Below are positions 7,843-15,595 of a stretch of DNA of 55,798 nt, piece by piece. Under the pieces are notes generated by a model that did not search any database, was not told the DNA's origin, and saw nothing but the letters and a program-made list of their open reading frames with translations. Origin of the DNA: a virus. The stretch lies in the IMG/VR virus record IMGVR_UViG_3300036861_000985, positions 1-55,798 of that record; one strand, written 5' to 3'. Both the position numbers and the translations under genes were made by a program. Positions within the stretch are counted from its first letter, which is position 1. Every line of letters begins with the position of its first letter.

Positions 7843-7871
7843 AATCTAACCCACGAACCATTAGCTGTCAA
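7843..7871 (-). promoter_or_regulatory. sigma70-type promoter, leaderless start at 7836
   Basis: Read on the minus strand, TTGACA (7871-7866) is followed by 17 bases and TAGATT (7848-7843). Six bases separate the -10 from the GTG at 7836. The spacer lacks the CCTGTCCGACAGG palindrome found in other promoters here; instead GGTTCGTGGG occurs twice around the -10. Confidence 0.75.
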
Positions 7872-7880
7872 TAGCGATCT

Positions 7881-7900
7881 CACATAATATAGATTATGTG
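7881..7900. promoter_or_regulatory. AT-rich palindromic operator candidate
   Basis: CACATAAT-ATAG-ATTATGTG has perfect 8-bp arms around 4 bases, in an AT-rich island of a GC-rich genome. It lies 10 bases upstream of the -35 box of the promoter for the gene at 7836 and after the end of the upstream operon. This suits a dimeric activator or repressor site. Confidence 0.55.
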
Positions 7901-7931
7901 ACAAGTATTGGGAATCATTCGGCTTTTCGAT

Positions 7932-8207
7932 TTAGCCGCGGAAGGAGCCTCCGGCCCTTCGAAACGCTTCCGCGGGCTTCGCTACGGGCTCGCGCTCCTT
8001 CTTCTTCTCGACCAACCGCAGGCAGCGCCGGCACGGAGCAGCCCACGGCGCCGGAGCTGCGGGCCGATCTCCGTCGGGCCGAGCCATGCCGCAGACTGAT
8101 GTGCGGGGCTCGGTGATCGCGAGGTCGAACGCGTGCTGCATGACGAACACGCGTTCGCGCCCGATCCAGCGGATCGTCGAGTACCAACCCAGCCAGACGG
8201 CATCCAT
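7932..8207 (-). CDS. hypothetical Cys-containing protein, 91 aa
   Basis: Start ATG at 8207 overlaps the upstream stop (TGATG). An aromatic N-terminus (MDAVWLGWYSTIRWIG) leads to a Cys-containing Pro-rich part (CRRCLRLVEKKK) and a basic tail. It is the last gene of the operon running from 18893. Function unknown. Confidence 0.65.
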   Translation of the reverse strand: MDAVWLGWYSTIRWIGRERVFVMQHAFDLAITEPRTSVCGMARPDGDRPAAPAPWAAPCRRCLRLVEKKKEREPVAKPAEAFRRAGGSFRG

Positions 8208-8398
8208 CAGACGAACTCCGAGTCCGAGAGCAAGATGCGACGACAGCGTCCGCACGTCACCTCGCTCGCGACCCAGGTGAACTTCGGCCAGGGCGTCACC
8301 TTCTTCGGCGTGCGTCCCGGCTCGCGTGCAGCTCCGCAGAGCGATTCATCCTCCATCCCCATGAGGGTGTTCTTCGGCCGGTGCACCTTGCGCTCCAT
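8207..8398 (-). CDS. small zinc-ribbon protein, 63 aa
   Basis: A CGRCRR motif near the C-terminus pairs with a single upstream Cys; the N-terminus is basic. The ATG at 8398 overlaps the upstream stop (TGATG). Function unknown. Confidence 0.6.
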   Translation of the reverse strand: MERKVHRPKNTLMGMEDESLCGAAREPGRTPKKVTPWPKFTWVASEVTCGRCRRILLSDSEFV

Positions 8399-8631
8399 CA
8401 CGAACGCGTCCGCTTCATGCGTCGCGCCACGCGCAACGCGAACGTGGCGACGTCGCGCGAAGAGTACGGACCTGGACCCATGCCGGCGTGCTCGGCCTCG
8501 TACGCTTCGTTGAACGCCGCGGCCCCTTCCTCCGTATCGAAGGCGTCGAGCGCTTCGCGCACTTCAAGCACCTCACCCGGTGCCAGGTGCGCCGCGCACG
8601 CCTCGCCCAGGTACGCGCCGAAGCTAGTCAT
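8398..8631 (-). CDS. hypothetical helical protein, 77 aa
   Basis: Starts MTSFGAYLGEAC with an 8-base overlap into the NDK gene. Acidic and helical (LEVREALDAFDTEEGAAAFNEAY) with a basic C-terminus. No family recognised. Confidence 0.65.
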   Translation of the reverse strand: MTSFGAYLGEACAAHLAPGEVLEVREALDAFDTEEGAAAFNEAYEAEHAGMGPGPYSSRDVATFALRVARRMKRTRS

Positions 8632-9244
8632 AGGCGCAGGGACCGAAGCCACCAGGCACATGACCATGCGCCCACTGGAACTCGGAGTTCGCGCTCGCCT
8701 GGCTGTCCGACCCGTGCACCGCGTTGTGCATCATCGGGCCGTCTTTGGAACCAAACCGGCCACGGATCGTCTCCGGCGCCGCCTTCTTCGGGTCGGTGGC
8801 GCCGATGAGCTGGCGCCACTTCTCCACCGCGTTCTCGCCTTCCAGCGTGACGAGGTACAGCGGGCCGCTCGCCATGAACAGGCACAGCGACGGAAAGAAC
8901 GACTTGCCGGCGTGTTGCGAGTAGAGCGCGGCGAAGGCTCCGTCGTGAAGCATCACGCGAGCGAGGTCCGCGATGGCGAAGTTGCGCTCCATGATCGTGA
9001 TGATCTCCCCAACGCAGCCCGCTCGCACTGCGTCCGGCTTGATCATCGCGAACGTGATCTCGTTCTTGGGTACGACGACGTGTTCCTTCATCCCTGTTCC
9101 TCCGTCGCGCATAGACCGAAGCGCCGCTTCTGTCCGCGACAGTCCTTCGCACACCTTGCACCGGTAACCACCTGCATGTGCCGGGTCCGGCTCCATCTGA
9201 TGAGGGCCACCGGTTGTACACCACTCGTTCACACGCTCTGTCAT
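8624..9244 (-). CDS. ndk: nucleoside diphosphate kinase with N-terminal zinc-ribbon extension
   Basis: Residues ~52-206 form a nucleoside diphosphate kinase, which moves the terminal phosphate between NTPs and NDPs through a phosphohistidine. The start ITFAMIKPDAV and the active-site block NAVHGSDS with its catalytic His are both present. Residues 1-50 carry a C...C..C ribbon (YRCKVCEG) in the same frame with no stop between. A strong GGAGG site precedes the internal ATG at about 9093, so a standard-length kinase may also be made. With ThyX at 23614 it points to control of dNTP pools. Confidence 0.88.
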   Translation of the reverse strand: MTERVNEWCTTGGPHQMEPDPAHAGGYRCKVCEGLSRTEAALRSMRDGGTGMKEHVVVPKNEITFAMIKPDAVRAGCVGEIITIMERNFAIADLARVMLHDGAFAALYSQHAGKSFFPSLCLFMASGPLYLVTLEGENAVEKWRQLIGATDPKKAAPETIRGRFGSKDGPMMHNAVHGSDSQASANSEFQWAHGHVPGGFGPCAYD

Positions 9245-9732
9245 GCCTGTTCTGTTTCTTCGATAGCGCGCCGGAGAAGACCGCTGACGTGCGCGACGCG
9301 CGTCTCGGCGCAGTTGCACGACGACGATAGCGTATCTTCGAGCCCGCACCTGGGGTTCATCGCATCGTGGCCGTTGTAGAGCTTTTTCTCGGCCGCGACG
9401 ACGCTGCCTATGAGCTTCGCAAGCTTCCGCTGGACGACATCGCGCTCATGCGTCGCGATGTCCCGTTCCGCCGCCATGATCGAACCCGCGACGATCGCGA
9501 CGACCTGATCGTCCCTGGCCGACTCTGCCTTCTGTAGCCGCGTGACTTCGGCGCGAGCCGCGTCCATCCCGGAGAGCGCCGAACGAAGCGCGTCCTCCAA
9601 CCCCGGGCCGTACACAGCCTCGAGCCCACGTTCCCGGTAGGCATCGAGCTTGCGCAGCGCCTCCCGAGCCTCGGCCTCCCATTCCTCGGTCTTCTCCATC
9701 GTCTTCACCTCACGCGACTCGCTCGCAATCAT
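9241..9732 (-). CDS. hypothetical coiled-coil protein, 163 aa
   Basis: Long Glu/Arg/Ala-rich helices with heptad-like spacing over residues ~20-120, then a short Cys-containing segment (CGLEDTLSSSCNC). The ATG at 9732 overlaps the upstream stop (ATGA). Function unknown. Confidence 0.65.
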   Translation of the reverse strand: MIASESREVKTMEKTEEWEAEAREALRKLDAYRERGLEAVYGPGLEDALRSALSGMDAARAEVTRLQKAESARDDQVVAIVAGSIMAAERDIATHERDVVQRKLAKLIGSVVAAEKKLYNGHDAMNPRCGLEDTLSSSCNCAETRVAHVSGLLRRAIEETEQA

Positions 9733-10211
9733 TCGTCCCGCTCGCACGAGCAGCCGCGATCGTTGGACCCGCAGTGTCGGCAGAACTGCGCCATCACGTA
9801 CAGCCGTTCGTCATTCGACAACATTCTCATGCCGCGCAGCGCAGCCGTCACTCTCTGCGGACGAGCACGAACCACGTTCCCGCTCTTGTTCCTGATCTCG
9901 ATCGCGTAACGCCTGGCGAGATTGCAGACCGTCTCGTAGACGAATCCAAGCTCACGGGCGATCTCTCGACGTGTCTTCCCTTCTTCGGCGAGACGCCTGA
10001 TGTCGGCTATGGACTGCGACGGCAGCTTGCCCGGCACTCCCGACACTCGAATCGTCACGCCGTTCGCCACGAGCAGCGCTCTGACCCGCTTCGCATCGAG
10101 GCGCATTCTGTCCGCGATCTTGTCGAGCGATTCGCCACCGACGTACGCATCTACGATCTCGCCCGTGCGGCGCTCTATCTGCGCCTTCATCCGCTCGACG
10201 TCGCTCATCAT
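9729..10211 (-). CDS. DNA-binding protein with two helix-turn-helix motifs and C-terminal Cys cluster
   Basis: The 160-residue protein has two HTH-like segments: residues ~28-50 (SLDKIADRMRLDAKRVRALL) and ~70-95 (KTRREIARELGFVYETVCNL), both of the Hin/resolvase or sigma-region-4 type. A CRHCGSNDRGCSC tail can bind zinc. It probably regulates phage or host genes, or marks specific sites. The ATG at 10211 overlaps the HD-protein stop (ATGA). No recombinase catalytic domain is attached. Confidence 0.75.
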   Translation of the reverse strand: MMSDVERMKAQIERRTGEIVDAYVGGESLDKIADRMRLDAKRVRALLVANGVTIRVSGVPGKLPSQSIADIRRLAEEGKTRREIARELGFVYETVCNLARRYAIEIRNKSGNVVRARPQRVTAALRGMRMLSNDERLYVMAQFCRHCGSNDRGCSCERDE

Positions 10212-10822
10212 AGCCGCGCGATCGCTCGCACGAGGTTCCGGCGTGCCTGCTCTTCGAACCGCTCGTACATGACGGGCGTCCAGAAGATAAACTTCCGTTG
10301 GGCGAACTCTTGAAGGATGCGTCGCCGTCCATTGCGGAACGCGTCCTTCTCCACGAACGCGTACTCGTGCCGGATCTGCTCTTCGTACTTCTCGAACGTC
10401 GCCTCGTCGGCGCCGAGGATCGAGAGATCGATGTCGAGCACGAGCTGCTCGTCCGCCGTCTCGGCTTTCCCGTGTGACTCCGTCGCGAGGATCATCCTCG
10501 CGATGCGCATGTGCGCCTCGCCGGCCGCTCCCATCTTCGACAGATCTCGACGTGCGAGATCGGCGCTGCTCAGCTCGTTGTCGCGATGCCCGGGGCGATA
10601 GACCGCATCGTGATAGAGCAACGCCGCCATCACCTCGGCCGGCCGCTCTGCGTGCGCGTGTCCGATGCCGTCGAACAACGCGAGACACGCGTCGATGTGC
10701 GCCACCGTGTGGTAGTAGCGATGCAGCTCGTTGTACCTGTTGACGAGGTTCTCGAGCGCGACCTCGTCGCACCCGATACCGAGCCCGAAGCACATCTCAC
10801 GGAAGTGCGACGCGATCGTCAT
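10208..10822 (-). CDS. HD-domain metal-dependent phosphohydrolase
   Basis: A 204-residue protein of the predicted HD phosphohydrolase family. It shows YYHTVAHIDACL, LLYHDAVY (the HD pair) and LDIDLSILG, supplying the His and Asp ligands of a metal site. Relatives hydrolyse nucleotides or nucleotide-like phosphates, and the substrate here is unknown. The protein lies among nucleotide genes such as ndk in the same operon, so a role in the dNTP pool is possible. Confidence 0.8.
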   Translation of the reverse strand: MTIASHFREMCFGLGIGCDEVALENLVNRYNELHRYYHTVAHIDACLALFDGIGHAHAERPAEVMAALLYHDAVYRPGHRDNELSSADLARRDLSKMGAAGEAHMRIARMILATESHGKAETADEQLVLDIDLSILGADEATFEKYEEQIRHEYAFVEKDAFRNGRRRILQEFAQRKFIFWTPVMYERFEEQARRNLVRAIARL

Positions 10823-11157
10823 GCGAGCCAGACGGTGGTCTTCGCGTGCTCGATGAAGTCGGCCGGCGGCTTCACGCTGTGCATCGTGATGTAGTGCGCG
10901 AGCCCCTCCGGCCACACGTACGTGCCGTCGGTGAAGTCGCGACTGCCGGTCGAGACACCGCACACACGACAGGCGGACGGGCCCTTGTACTGCGCGTGCA
11001 CCTTGCCGTGCTGCAAGTGGTTGAGCACCGTGATCCGCTCTCGGTACTGCCACGACGGGTCCACCGTCGTTTCGACACGCGGGTACTTGTCGTTCTCGGG
11101 ACCGTTGCCTGCCCAGAACCCGACCTCGCGCAGCCCCTTGTTGTGCGCGTAGCTCAT
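10819..11157 (-). CDS. conserved phage-type protein with CxxC motif, 112 aa
   Basis: Contains CRVCG and a C-terminal segment typical of a small family seen in phages and bacteria (YVWPEGLAHYITMHSVKPP). The function of that family is unknown to me. The ATG at 11157 overlaps the stop of the frameshifted HicB-like gene (ATGA). Confidence 0.7.
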   Translation of the reverse strand: MSYAHNKGLREVGFWAGNGPENDKYPRVETTVDPSWQYRERITVLNHLQHGKVHAQYKGPSACRVCGVSTGSRDFTDGTYVWPEGLAHYITMHSVKPPADFIEHAKTTVWLA

Positions 11158-11353
11158 CGCTGCTGCGCTCGCTTCTCCGTCTGCCGGATGTACATCGCGA
11201 CAGCGTTCTCGATGGCTGCCTCGCTTGATCCGGCGTCTCGCCTTGCGAGTAGATGTCGAGAGCCGGACACCACGACACCCAGAGCCCGAGCACATCGGCG
11301 CTCTGCCAGACACGTGCCTCTAGCTGCACTTCCATGACCCGCGTGATCGCCAT
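11154..11353 (-). pseudogene. HicB-like antitoxin-type gene with a -1 frameshift
   Basis: Reading from ATG 11353 gives a HicB-like start (LGLWVSWCPALDIYSQGETPDQA). The frame then goes wrong at about 11230. Stepping back one base there restores a HicB-like C-terminus (AAIENAVAMYIRQTEKRAQQR) that ends at a TGA at 11154 overlapping the next ATG, as operon layout demands. No slippery heptamer is visible, so this is either a genuine inactivating deletion or a sequencing error. No hicA-like toxin lies next to it, so a solitary HicB-fold regulator is likely. Confidence 0.7.
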
Positions 11354-11670
11354 CAGCGCGCTCCCTTCTCCACGAGTTGCTCCGTGATCTCCTCGTCGCG
11401 CTTGCGCCAGTACGCTTCGGCGCGCCGCACCAGTTCCACGACGTCGATCTCGAGCGCCTCGGCCATCATCTCCGCGTGCGCCGCCGGCATGGTCTGGCTC
11501 GATTCGCCGCTGCCCGGCTGGTGCCAGATCGCCGAAGCTGCCGCGGACTTCTGCCACACGCCGTCGCCGAGCGCGTGTTGTACGTAGAGCCGCATGCGGC
11601 CCCGGCTCAGCGCCGGTGACTCGGCGACAATGTCGACCTCGGTCCGCTCGCGGTAGATCGTGAGGCTCAC
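11353..11670 (-). CDS. hypothetical protein, 105 aa
   Basis: Starts at GTG 11670 in a GTGA overlap. The first 30 residues look beta-stranded (LTIYRERTEVDIVAESPAL) and the C-terminus is a charged helix (LVRRAEAYWRKRDEEITEQL). Function unknown. Confidence 0.65.
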   Translation of the reverse strand: MSLTIYRERTEVDIVAESPALSRGRMRLYVQHALGDGVWQKSAAASAIWHQPGSGESSQTMPAAHAEMMAEALEIDVVELVRRAEAYWRKRDEEITEQLVEKGAR

Positions 11671-12032
11671 GATTCCTCCCGACCGAGCACGGCGCTGTCG
11701 ACGGCGATCCCGTCCTCGACCAGGATCCCGCTGATCTGCATCCCAACGAACTTCACGTCGTTCTGCGTCGCCGTCATACGGGCAACCGCCACGATCGGCT
11801 CCGATGTCCAGATTCGCTCCGAACTGAAATCCCGAATCTCGCGACCGCCCACGCTGACCAACCACTGAAACCCACCAGACGGAGCCACTGCGACGCCATC
11901 TGCATGCACGACGAAGAACGAGATGTCCTTGATGACGATCGCGTGCCCCATCGCCTCGATCGTAGCGATCGGAATGCTTGCGGATCCCTCCGAGCACTTT
12001 GCGAAGTACGTTCGTCTGAACATGATCGTCAC
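11667..12032 (-). CDS. hypothetical beta-rich protein, 121 aa
   Basis: GTG at 12032 overlaps the Thg1 stop (GTGA); an ATG at 12023 is the alternative start. The protein is beta-rich (HAIVIKDISFFVVHADGVAV, FQWLVSVGGREIRDF) and may be a small barrel. No family recognised. Confidence 0.65.
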   Translation of the reverse strand: MTIMFRRTYFAKCSEGSASIPIATIEAMGHAIVIKDISFFVVHADGVAVAPSGGFQWLVSVGGREIRDFSSERIWTSEPIVAVARMTATQNDVKFVGMQISGILVEDGIAVDSAVLGREES

Positions 12033-12877
12033 GCCGACCTCGACGGTGGCATGGACACCGTGACGCTCTCCGGCCCCGACACCACCGGCGCGCATCCTCG
12101 GAAGAGCGCGCCCGACCGGTTGATGATCGACGCGAGCGGCGGCAGCTCGATGACTTCCACACGCGAGCGCTCGACCAGGAGGTCCGGGTTCGTACGCGCA
12201 CGGTGCTTCTCGGGGAGCGCAGCGATCTCTTCGGCCGTGAACGGCTCCGACGTAGTAACACGGCGCACGTACGTGCCGCGCTTGAACGCCGCCGGGTACT
12301 CGCTCCAGTTGATGCCGTGCTCTTGGAAGAGCATCTCCTGCATCTCCTTGCCGTTCTTGCCCTGTAGCCGCGCGTGCGAGAACTTCGACTGCGCCGCCAT
12401 CGAGATCGAGTTCTTCGTCGCGTCCCACTCGCGCCACATGACGCAGTTGGCTGCTTCTTCCAAGCTCGGCACGTTCCAGACGCGGCAGTCGAACGTCGGG
12501 CACTCGCCGGCCTTCACCGCAAGCGCGCTGTCTCGAAGGAGCGCGTTGAAGTGCACGGACGCGAACGCGGCGAGCGCCGACGTCATCTTCTGGATGCGGC
12601 CGTCGAAGTACGTCTGCGATTCCGGGTCGTCCGTGTACATGACGAGCGTGATCTCGTCCGACTGCGTGTACCCTAGGCGCGCATTGCACTCGCGGACCAG
12701 GAGCGCGGTCAGCTCGCGCATCAGCTGCATCAGGTGCAAGTCGTACGGGCGCGGCAGGTCACGCGTGAACGTGTGGAAGTTCCGCCCGTCGAGACGAGCG
12801 ATTACCGGAAGGAGCGGCATCAGCCGGCGCTGCGCCTCCACGCCCTCGTACATCTTCATGCGATCGCCGAGGTCCAC
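12029..12877 (-). CDS. Thg1-like tRNA guanylyltransferase / 3'-5' RNA polymerase family protein
   Basis: A 282-residue member of the Thg1 family, which adds nucleotides in the 3'-5' direction to tRNA 5' ends. The family pattern LGDRMKMYEG, PVIARLDGRNFHTFTRD and LGYTQSDEITLVM supplies the metal-binding Asp residues. Bacterial and phage Thg1-like proteins mostly repair truncated tRNA 5' ends. The GTG at 12877 is chosen because it matches the family N-terminus and lies six bases after the -10 of an operator-type promoter, implying a leaderless message. It fits with the RNA ligase, HAD phosphatase and Ro60 elsewhere in the window. Confidence 0.88.
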   Translation of the reverse strand: MDLGDRMKMYEGVEAQRRLMPLLPVIARLDGRNFHTFTRDLPRPYDLHLMQLMRELTALLVRECNARLGYTQSDEITLVMYTDDPESQTYFDGRIQKMTSALAAFASVHFNALLRDSALAVKAGECPTFDCRVWNVPSLEEAANCVMWREWDATKNSISMAAQSKFSHARLQGKNGKEMQEMLFQEHGINWSEYPAAFKRGTYVRRVTTSEPFTAEEIAALPEKHRARTNPDLLVERSRVEVIELPPLASIINRSGALFRGCAPVVSGPESVTVSMPPSRSA

Positions 12878-12883
12878 GGCCGA

Positions 12884-12912
12884 CACGTACTACGTGTCGG
12901 ACAGGTTGTCAA
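12884..12912 (-). promoter_or_regulatory. operator-type promoter upstream of Thg1-like gene
   Basis: Minus strand: TTGACA (12912-12907), one base, the palindrome CCTGTCCGACACG (12905-12893), then a weak -10 TACGTG (12889-12884). It lies inside the 3' end of the helicase gene, where it encodes the last residues NLSDT. The palindrome has one changed arm end compared with the consensus. Confidence 0.65.
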
Positions 12913-14638
12913 TCGCGACCTCTGACGCGTCCTCGTCGCCATCCTTCTGCCGCGCGGCGAGCACGGACTCGGCCAGCCGGCGGATGCCGTCCTCCGGAGC
13001 CGCGCCGACCTGCTCAGTCAGCTCGGCTTCGGGATCGCGGACGCCCTCGATCTGCGCCTTCTTGAGCCCCAGCACGTCGGCGATGACGGGATCGGACCCC
13101 TCGTCGGCGATCAAGAAGTACGCAGCCACGGGATCCGTCTGCCCGTCGCGGAACGCGCGTCCGATGCACTGCTCCATGACGCCTGGCGACCAGTCCAGCT
13201 CGCCGAACACGACCGTGCGGCACGACTTCTGAATCCCGTCGATCCCTTGTCCTGCGCGCAAGCTCATGATGAGCACCTGCGCGTCACCTTCGATGAACGC
13301 TTTCAGCGCCTGGTCCTTCTGCGCGACACTCTCCTGGCCCGTGTAGAGCACCGAGCGCGTGTCCTCCGCGAACCGCTCCATCCACACGCTGTACACAGCG
13401 TGATGCCATCCGTAGAGCAGCACCTTCTCGCCCGCCTCGACGAGCATCTTGACGAACTCGGCGACGTAGGGCGCCTTCGCGATCCCCGTCGCCTGCCGCA
13501 TCTTCCAGTCCAGCTCGCCGCCGGCCTTCATGCGGTCGAACGACGTTCCCGAGCGCGCGACGATCATCTTCGCGAGCGCCATCACGCCGCTCTTCGCGTC
13601 GTCGAGCGCCTTCGTGTCCGAGTCGACGTAGTGCGAGATCTTGGAGAGCCGGGGCAGTTCGCGTCCGGCGTCACGACGCGTACGCCGGATCATCAGCCCC
13701 GCGTCTCGCACGAACGCACCGAACGCCTTCGGGTCGTCGATCCGTCCACGCCCGTTCTGATCAAGCACGCCGCGGCACCACTCGCGCACGAACTCGCTCT
13801 TCGAGCCTAGCGAGTCGGGCTGGATGACTGAGAGCACGTTGTAGAACTCCGAGCCGTAGCCGTAGATCGGCGTCGCGCTCAGCCCCATGCGGTACTTCGC
13901 ACCAGTCGCGATGTGCTGCGCCGCTTCGTACTTCGCCGACGCGTCTCGACGCAGCTCCTGCGCTTCGTCGAACACGACCGCCTTCATCACGCCGCCGAGC
14001 GACTGCGCCCACCCGTTGAGCTTGTGGTAGTTCACGATCAGCACGTCCGGGAACTTGCCCGCCTTGTTCCTGACGTCGTACGGCGAGCCCTTCTTGATGA
14101 TGTGCGTTCGGAGCGACGGCGCGAACTTCTTGATCTCGCGATCCCACTGCTTCGGCAGGTGGGTCAGCGTCACGACGAGCGCCGGCCGTGTCCGCTTGTC
14201 GGTGAGCATGCAGATCGCCGTCACGGTCTTGCCCAGGCCGAGGTCGTCAGCCACGAGCAGCCCGCCCATCCGCAGCGCCAGGTCGGCGGCGACCTTCTGG
14301 TACTCGCGCGGCGGCAGGGCCAACTCGAAGTCGCGCGGCTCGAGCTTGCCGGTAAGGATCCCGTCGAAGACGCGCGAGCGCTCGTCGTAGAGGCGCGAGC
14401 CCTCGGCCAGTCGCGCCCAGTCGCGCGCGGTGATCACGAGCGGGTAGCGATCCAAGATCCAGAAGAGGTCCCGCCGCACCTCGTCCGAGTCCTTGATCGT
14501 CACGACGCCTACGCGCTCGGCGGCGACGCGCGGGAAGAGCCGCTTCACGCGGATCAGCACATGCGGCTCGGCTTTCAGCCGCCACGTTCCGCTCTCTTCG
14601 GCGAGAGCCAACTCCCCGTAGAGACGCTTCGCTGTCAC
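12890..14638 (-). CDS. SNF2/SF2-family helicase
   Basis: The 582-residue protein has the helicase motifs in order: Walker A DDLGLGKT, DEAQ box, LSATP, and the C-terminal QCIGRAFRDGQ arginine-finger motif. SNF2 proteins translocate on double-stranded DNA and remodel protein-DNA complexes or forks. The N-terminal ~100 residues are a separate domain without recognised similarity. The gene starts at GTG 14638, three bases after the nuclease stop, so helicase and nuclease are likely co-translated and may work together. Confidence 0.88.
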   Translation of the reverse strand: MTAKRLYGELALAEESGTWRLKAEPHVLIRVKRLFPRVAAERVGVVTIKDSDEVRRDLFWILDRYPLVITARDWARLAEGSRLYDERSRVFDGILTGKLEPRDFELALPPREYQKVAADLALRMGGLLVADDLGLGKTVTAICMLTDKRTRPALVVTLTHLPKQWDREIKKFAPSLRTHIIKKGSPYDVRNKAGKFPDVLIVNYHKLNGWAQSLGGVMKAVVFDEAQELRRDASAKYEAAQHIATGAKYRMGLSATPIYGYGSEFYNVLSVIQPDSLGSKSEFVREWCRGVLDQNGRGRIDDPKAFGAFVRDAGLMIRRTRRDAGRELPRLSKISHYVDSDTKALDDAKSGVMALAKMIVARSGTSFDRMKAGGELDWKMRQATGIAKAPYVAEFVKMLVEAGEKVLLYGWHHAVYSVWMERFAEDTRSVLYTGQESVAQKDQALKAFIEGDAQVLIMSLRAGQGIDGIQKSCRTVVFGELDWSPGVMEQCIGRAFRDGQTDPVAAYFLIADEGSDPVIADVLGLKKAQIEGVRDPEAELTEQVGAAPEDGIRRLAESVLAARQKDGDEDASEVAIDNLSDT

Positions 14639-14641
14639 GAG

Positions 14642-14995
14642 TCAGAAGGCGCTGTCGAAGAGATGGACGACCACGATCTTCTTTCCCTCCAACTCGGTGG
14701 GAAGGTCGCGATGCGTCGACCGAGTCGTCACGACGATGAGCGAGGTCACGCGCTCTTGCTTCAAGTACCGGAGCACCTGGTAGCCCAGCTCAGACACGCT
14801 GCCGCCCATCTTCACTTCGATCCCGATACCACCGTCGAGAAGAAAGTCGATGCGCGAGGCCTTGGACAGCACCACCTCGCGCTCGAAGGCGACGCCGTAG
14901 GACGAGAGCAGCGTCGCGATCCCGCGCTGCAAGTCGTCCTCCGACGAGTAGCGGAACCGGGTGCCGCGCAGGAGCTTGACGACGTCGTCTATCAC
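14642..14995 (-). CDS. PD-(D/E)XK-type nuclease-like protein, 117 aa
   Basis: The core RIDFLLDGGIGIEVK fits the D-Xn-E-x-K catalytic pattern of restriction-type nucleases, preceded by a helix (EDDLQRGIATLLSSYG) and followed by strands and a helix (VLRYLKQERVTSLIVVTT). The size suits a stand-alone VRR-NUC or Hjc-like fold. It is directly coupled to the SNF2 helicase downstream. Substrate unknown. Confidence 0.75.
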   Translation of the reverse strand: MIDDVVKLLRGTRFRYSSEDDLQRGIATLLSSYGVAFEREVVLSKASRIDFLLDGGIGIEVKMGGSVSELGYQVLRYLKQERVTSLIVVTTRSTHRDLPTELEGKKIVVVHLFDSAF

Positions 14996-15345
14996 GTGCC
15001 TCCGTCCTTCCACGGAACGGGACCGCTCGGCGACAGCAGCTCGCCATGACGCTCCTCTTCGAACGGCACCACGCGCACGAGCTTCGTCCACACCAGGTCG
15101 CCGCAGTATCGTCCCCTCGTGGCCTTCTCGGACGGCTCACGCTTCCGGGTCAGCGTCCACATCTGGATGACGTCCTGGACGTTGTGCGCCCGGAACCGCT
15201 CGGCGAAGTACTGCTGGTGGGTGCGCGGGGTAGCCATCGATCCGTAGTCAGTCACCTGAGTCCAGATCGCGACGTACTCGCGCACCGGTGTCGCAAGCGC
15301 GGCAGCACGGAGAGCCTCGACCAGCTCTTCGACGGACGCGGCCAT
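14992..15345 (-). CDS. hypothetical protein, 117 aa
   Basis: Starts at ATG 15345 and overlaps the nuclease gene by four bases. Helical N-terminus (VEELVEALRAAAL), then mixed sequence with many aromatic residues. No family recognised; the position suggests it may act with the nuclease and helicase. Confidence 0.65.
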   Translation of the reverse strand: MAASVEELVEALRAAALATPVREYVAIWTQVTDYGSMATPRTHQQYFAERFRAHNVQDVIQMWTLTRKREPSEKATRGRYCGDLVWTKLVRVVPFEEERHGELLSPSGPVPWKDGGT

Positions 15346-15346
15346 G

Positions 15347-15595
15347 CTACGACCGCTTCTTCTTCCGGCGCAGCGGCGTCAGCACCTCTGCGACGAGCGC
15401 TGCGCACGACGGGCACACGATGCGCGTCTCGTGGCTACCGATGACGCTAGTACCAGCCTTGTCCTTCTTGGACGTGGTCGTTTCTACCCGCATCCAGCGA
15501 GGCGGAGGAATGGTGGTGAGAGGCCCTGCTGCCTCCATCTGCATCGCCTCGCCGCACCGATCGCAGGTGCACTCCGTGTACGTGTTGATGCTCAT
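15347..15595 (-). CDS. zinc-ribbon protein, 82 aa
   Basis: Two Cys pairs (CTCDRCGEAM and CPSCAAL, about 55 residues apart) form a likely zinc ribbon around a beta-rich middle. The ATG at 15595 overlaps the stop of the ATP-grasp gene (ATGA). Function unknown. Confidence 0.7.
   Translation of the reverse strand: MSINTYTECTCDRCGEAMQMEAAGPLTTIPPPRWMRVETTTSKKDKAGTSVIGSHETRIVCPSCAALVAEVLTPLRRKKKRS

Noticed and set aside
11154-11353. Programmed -1 frameshift in the HicB-like gene
   Set aside because: No slippery heptamer and no downstream pseudoknot or stem is evident at the shift, so a mutation or sequencing error is more likely.
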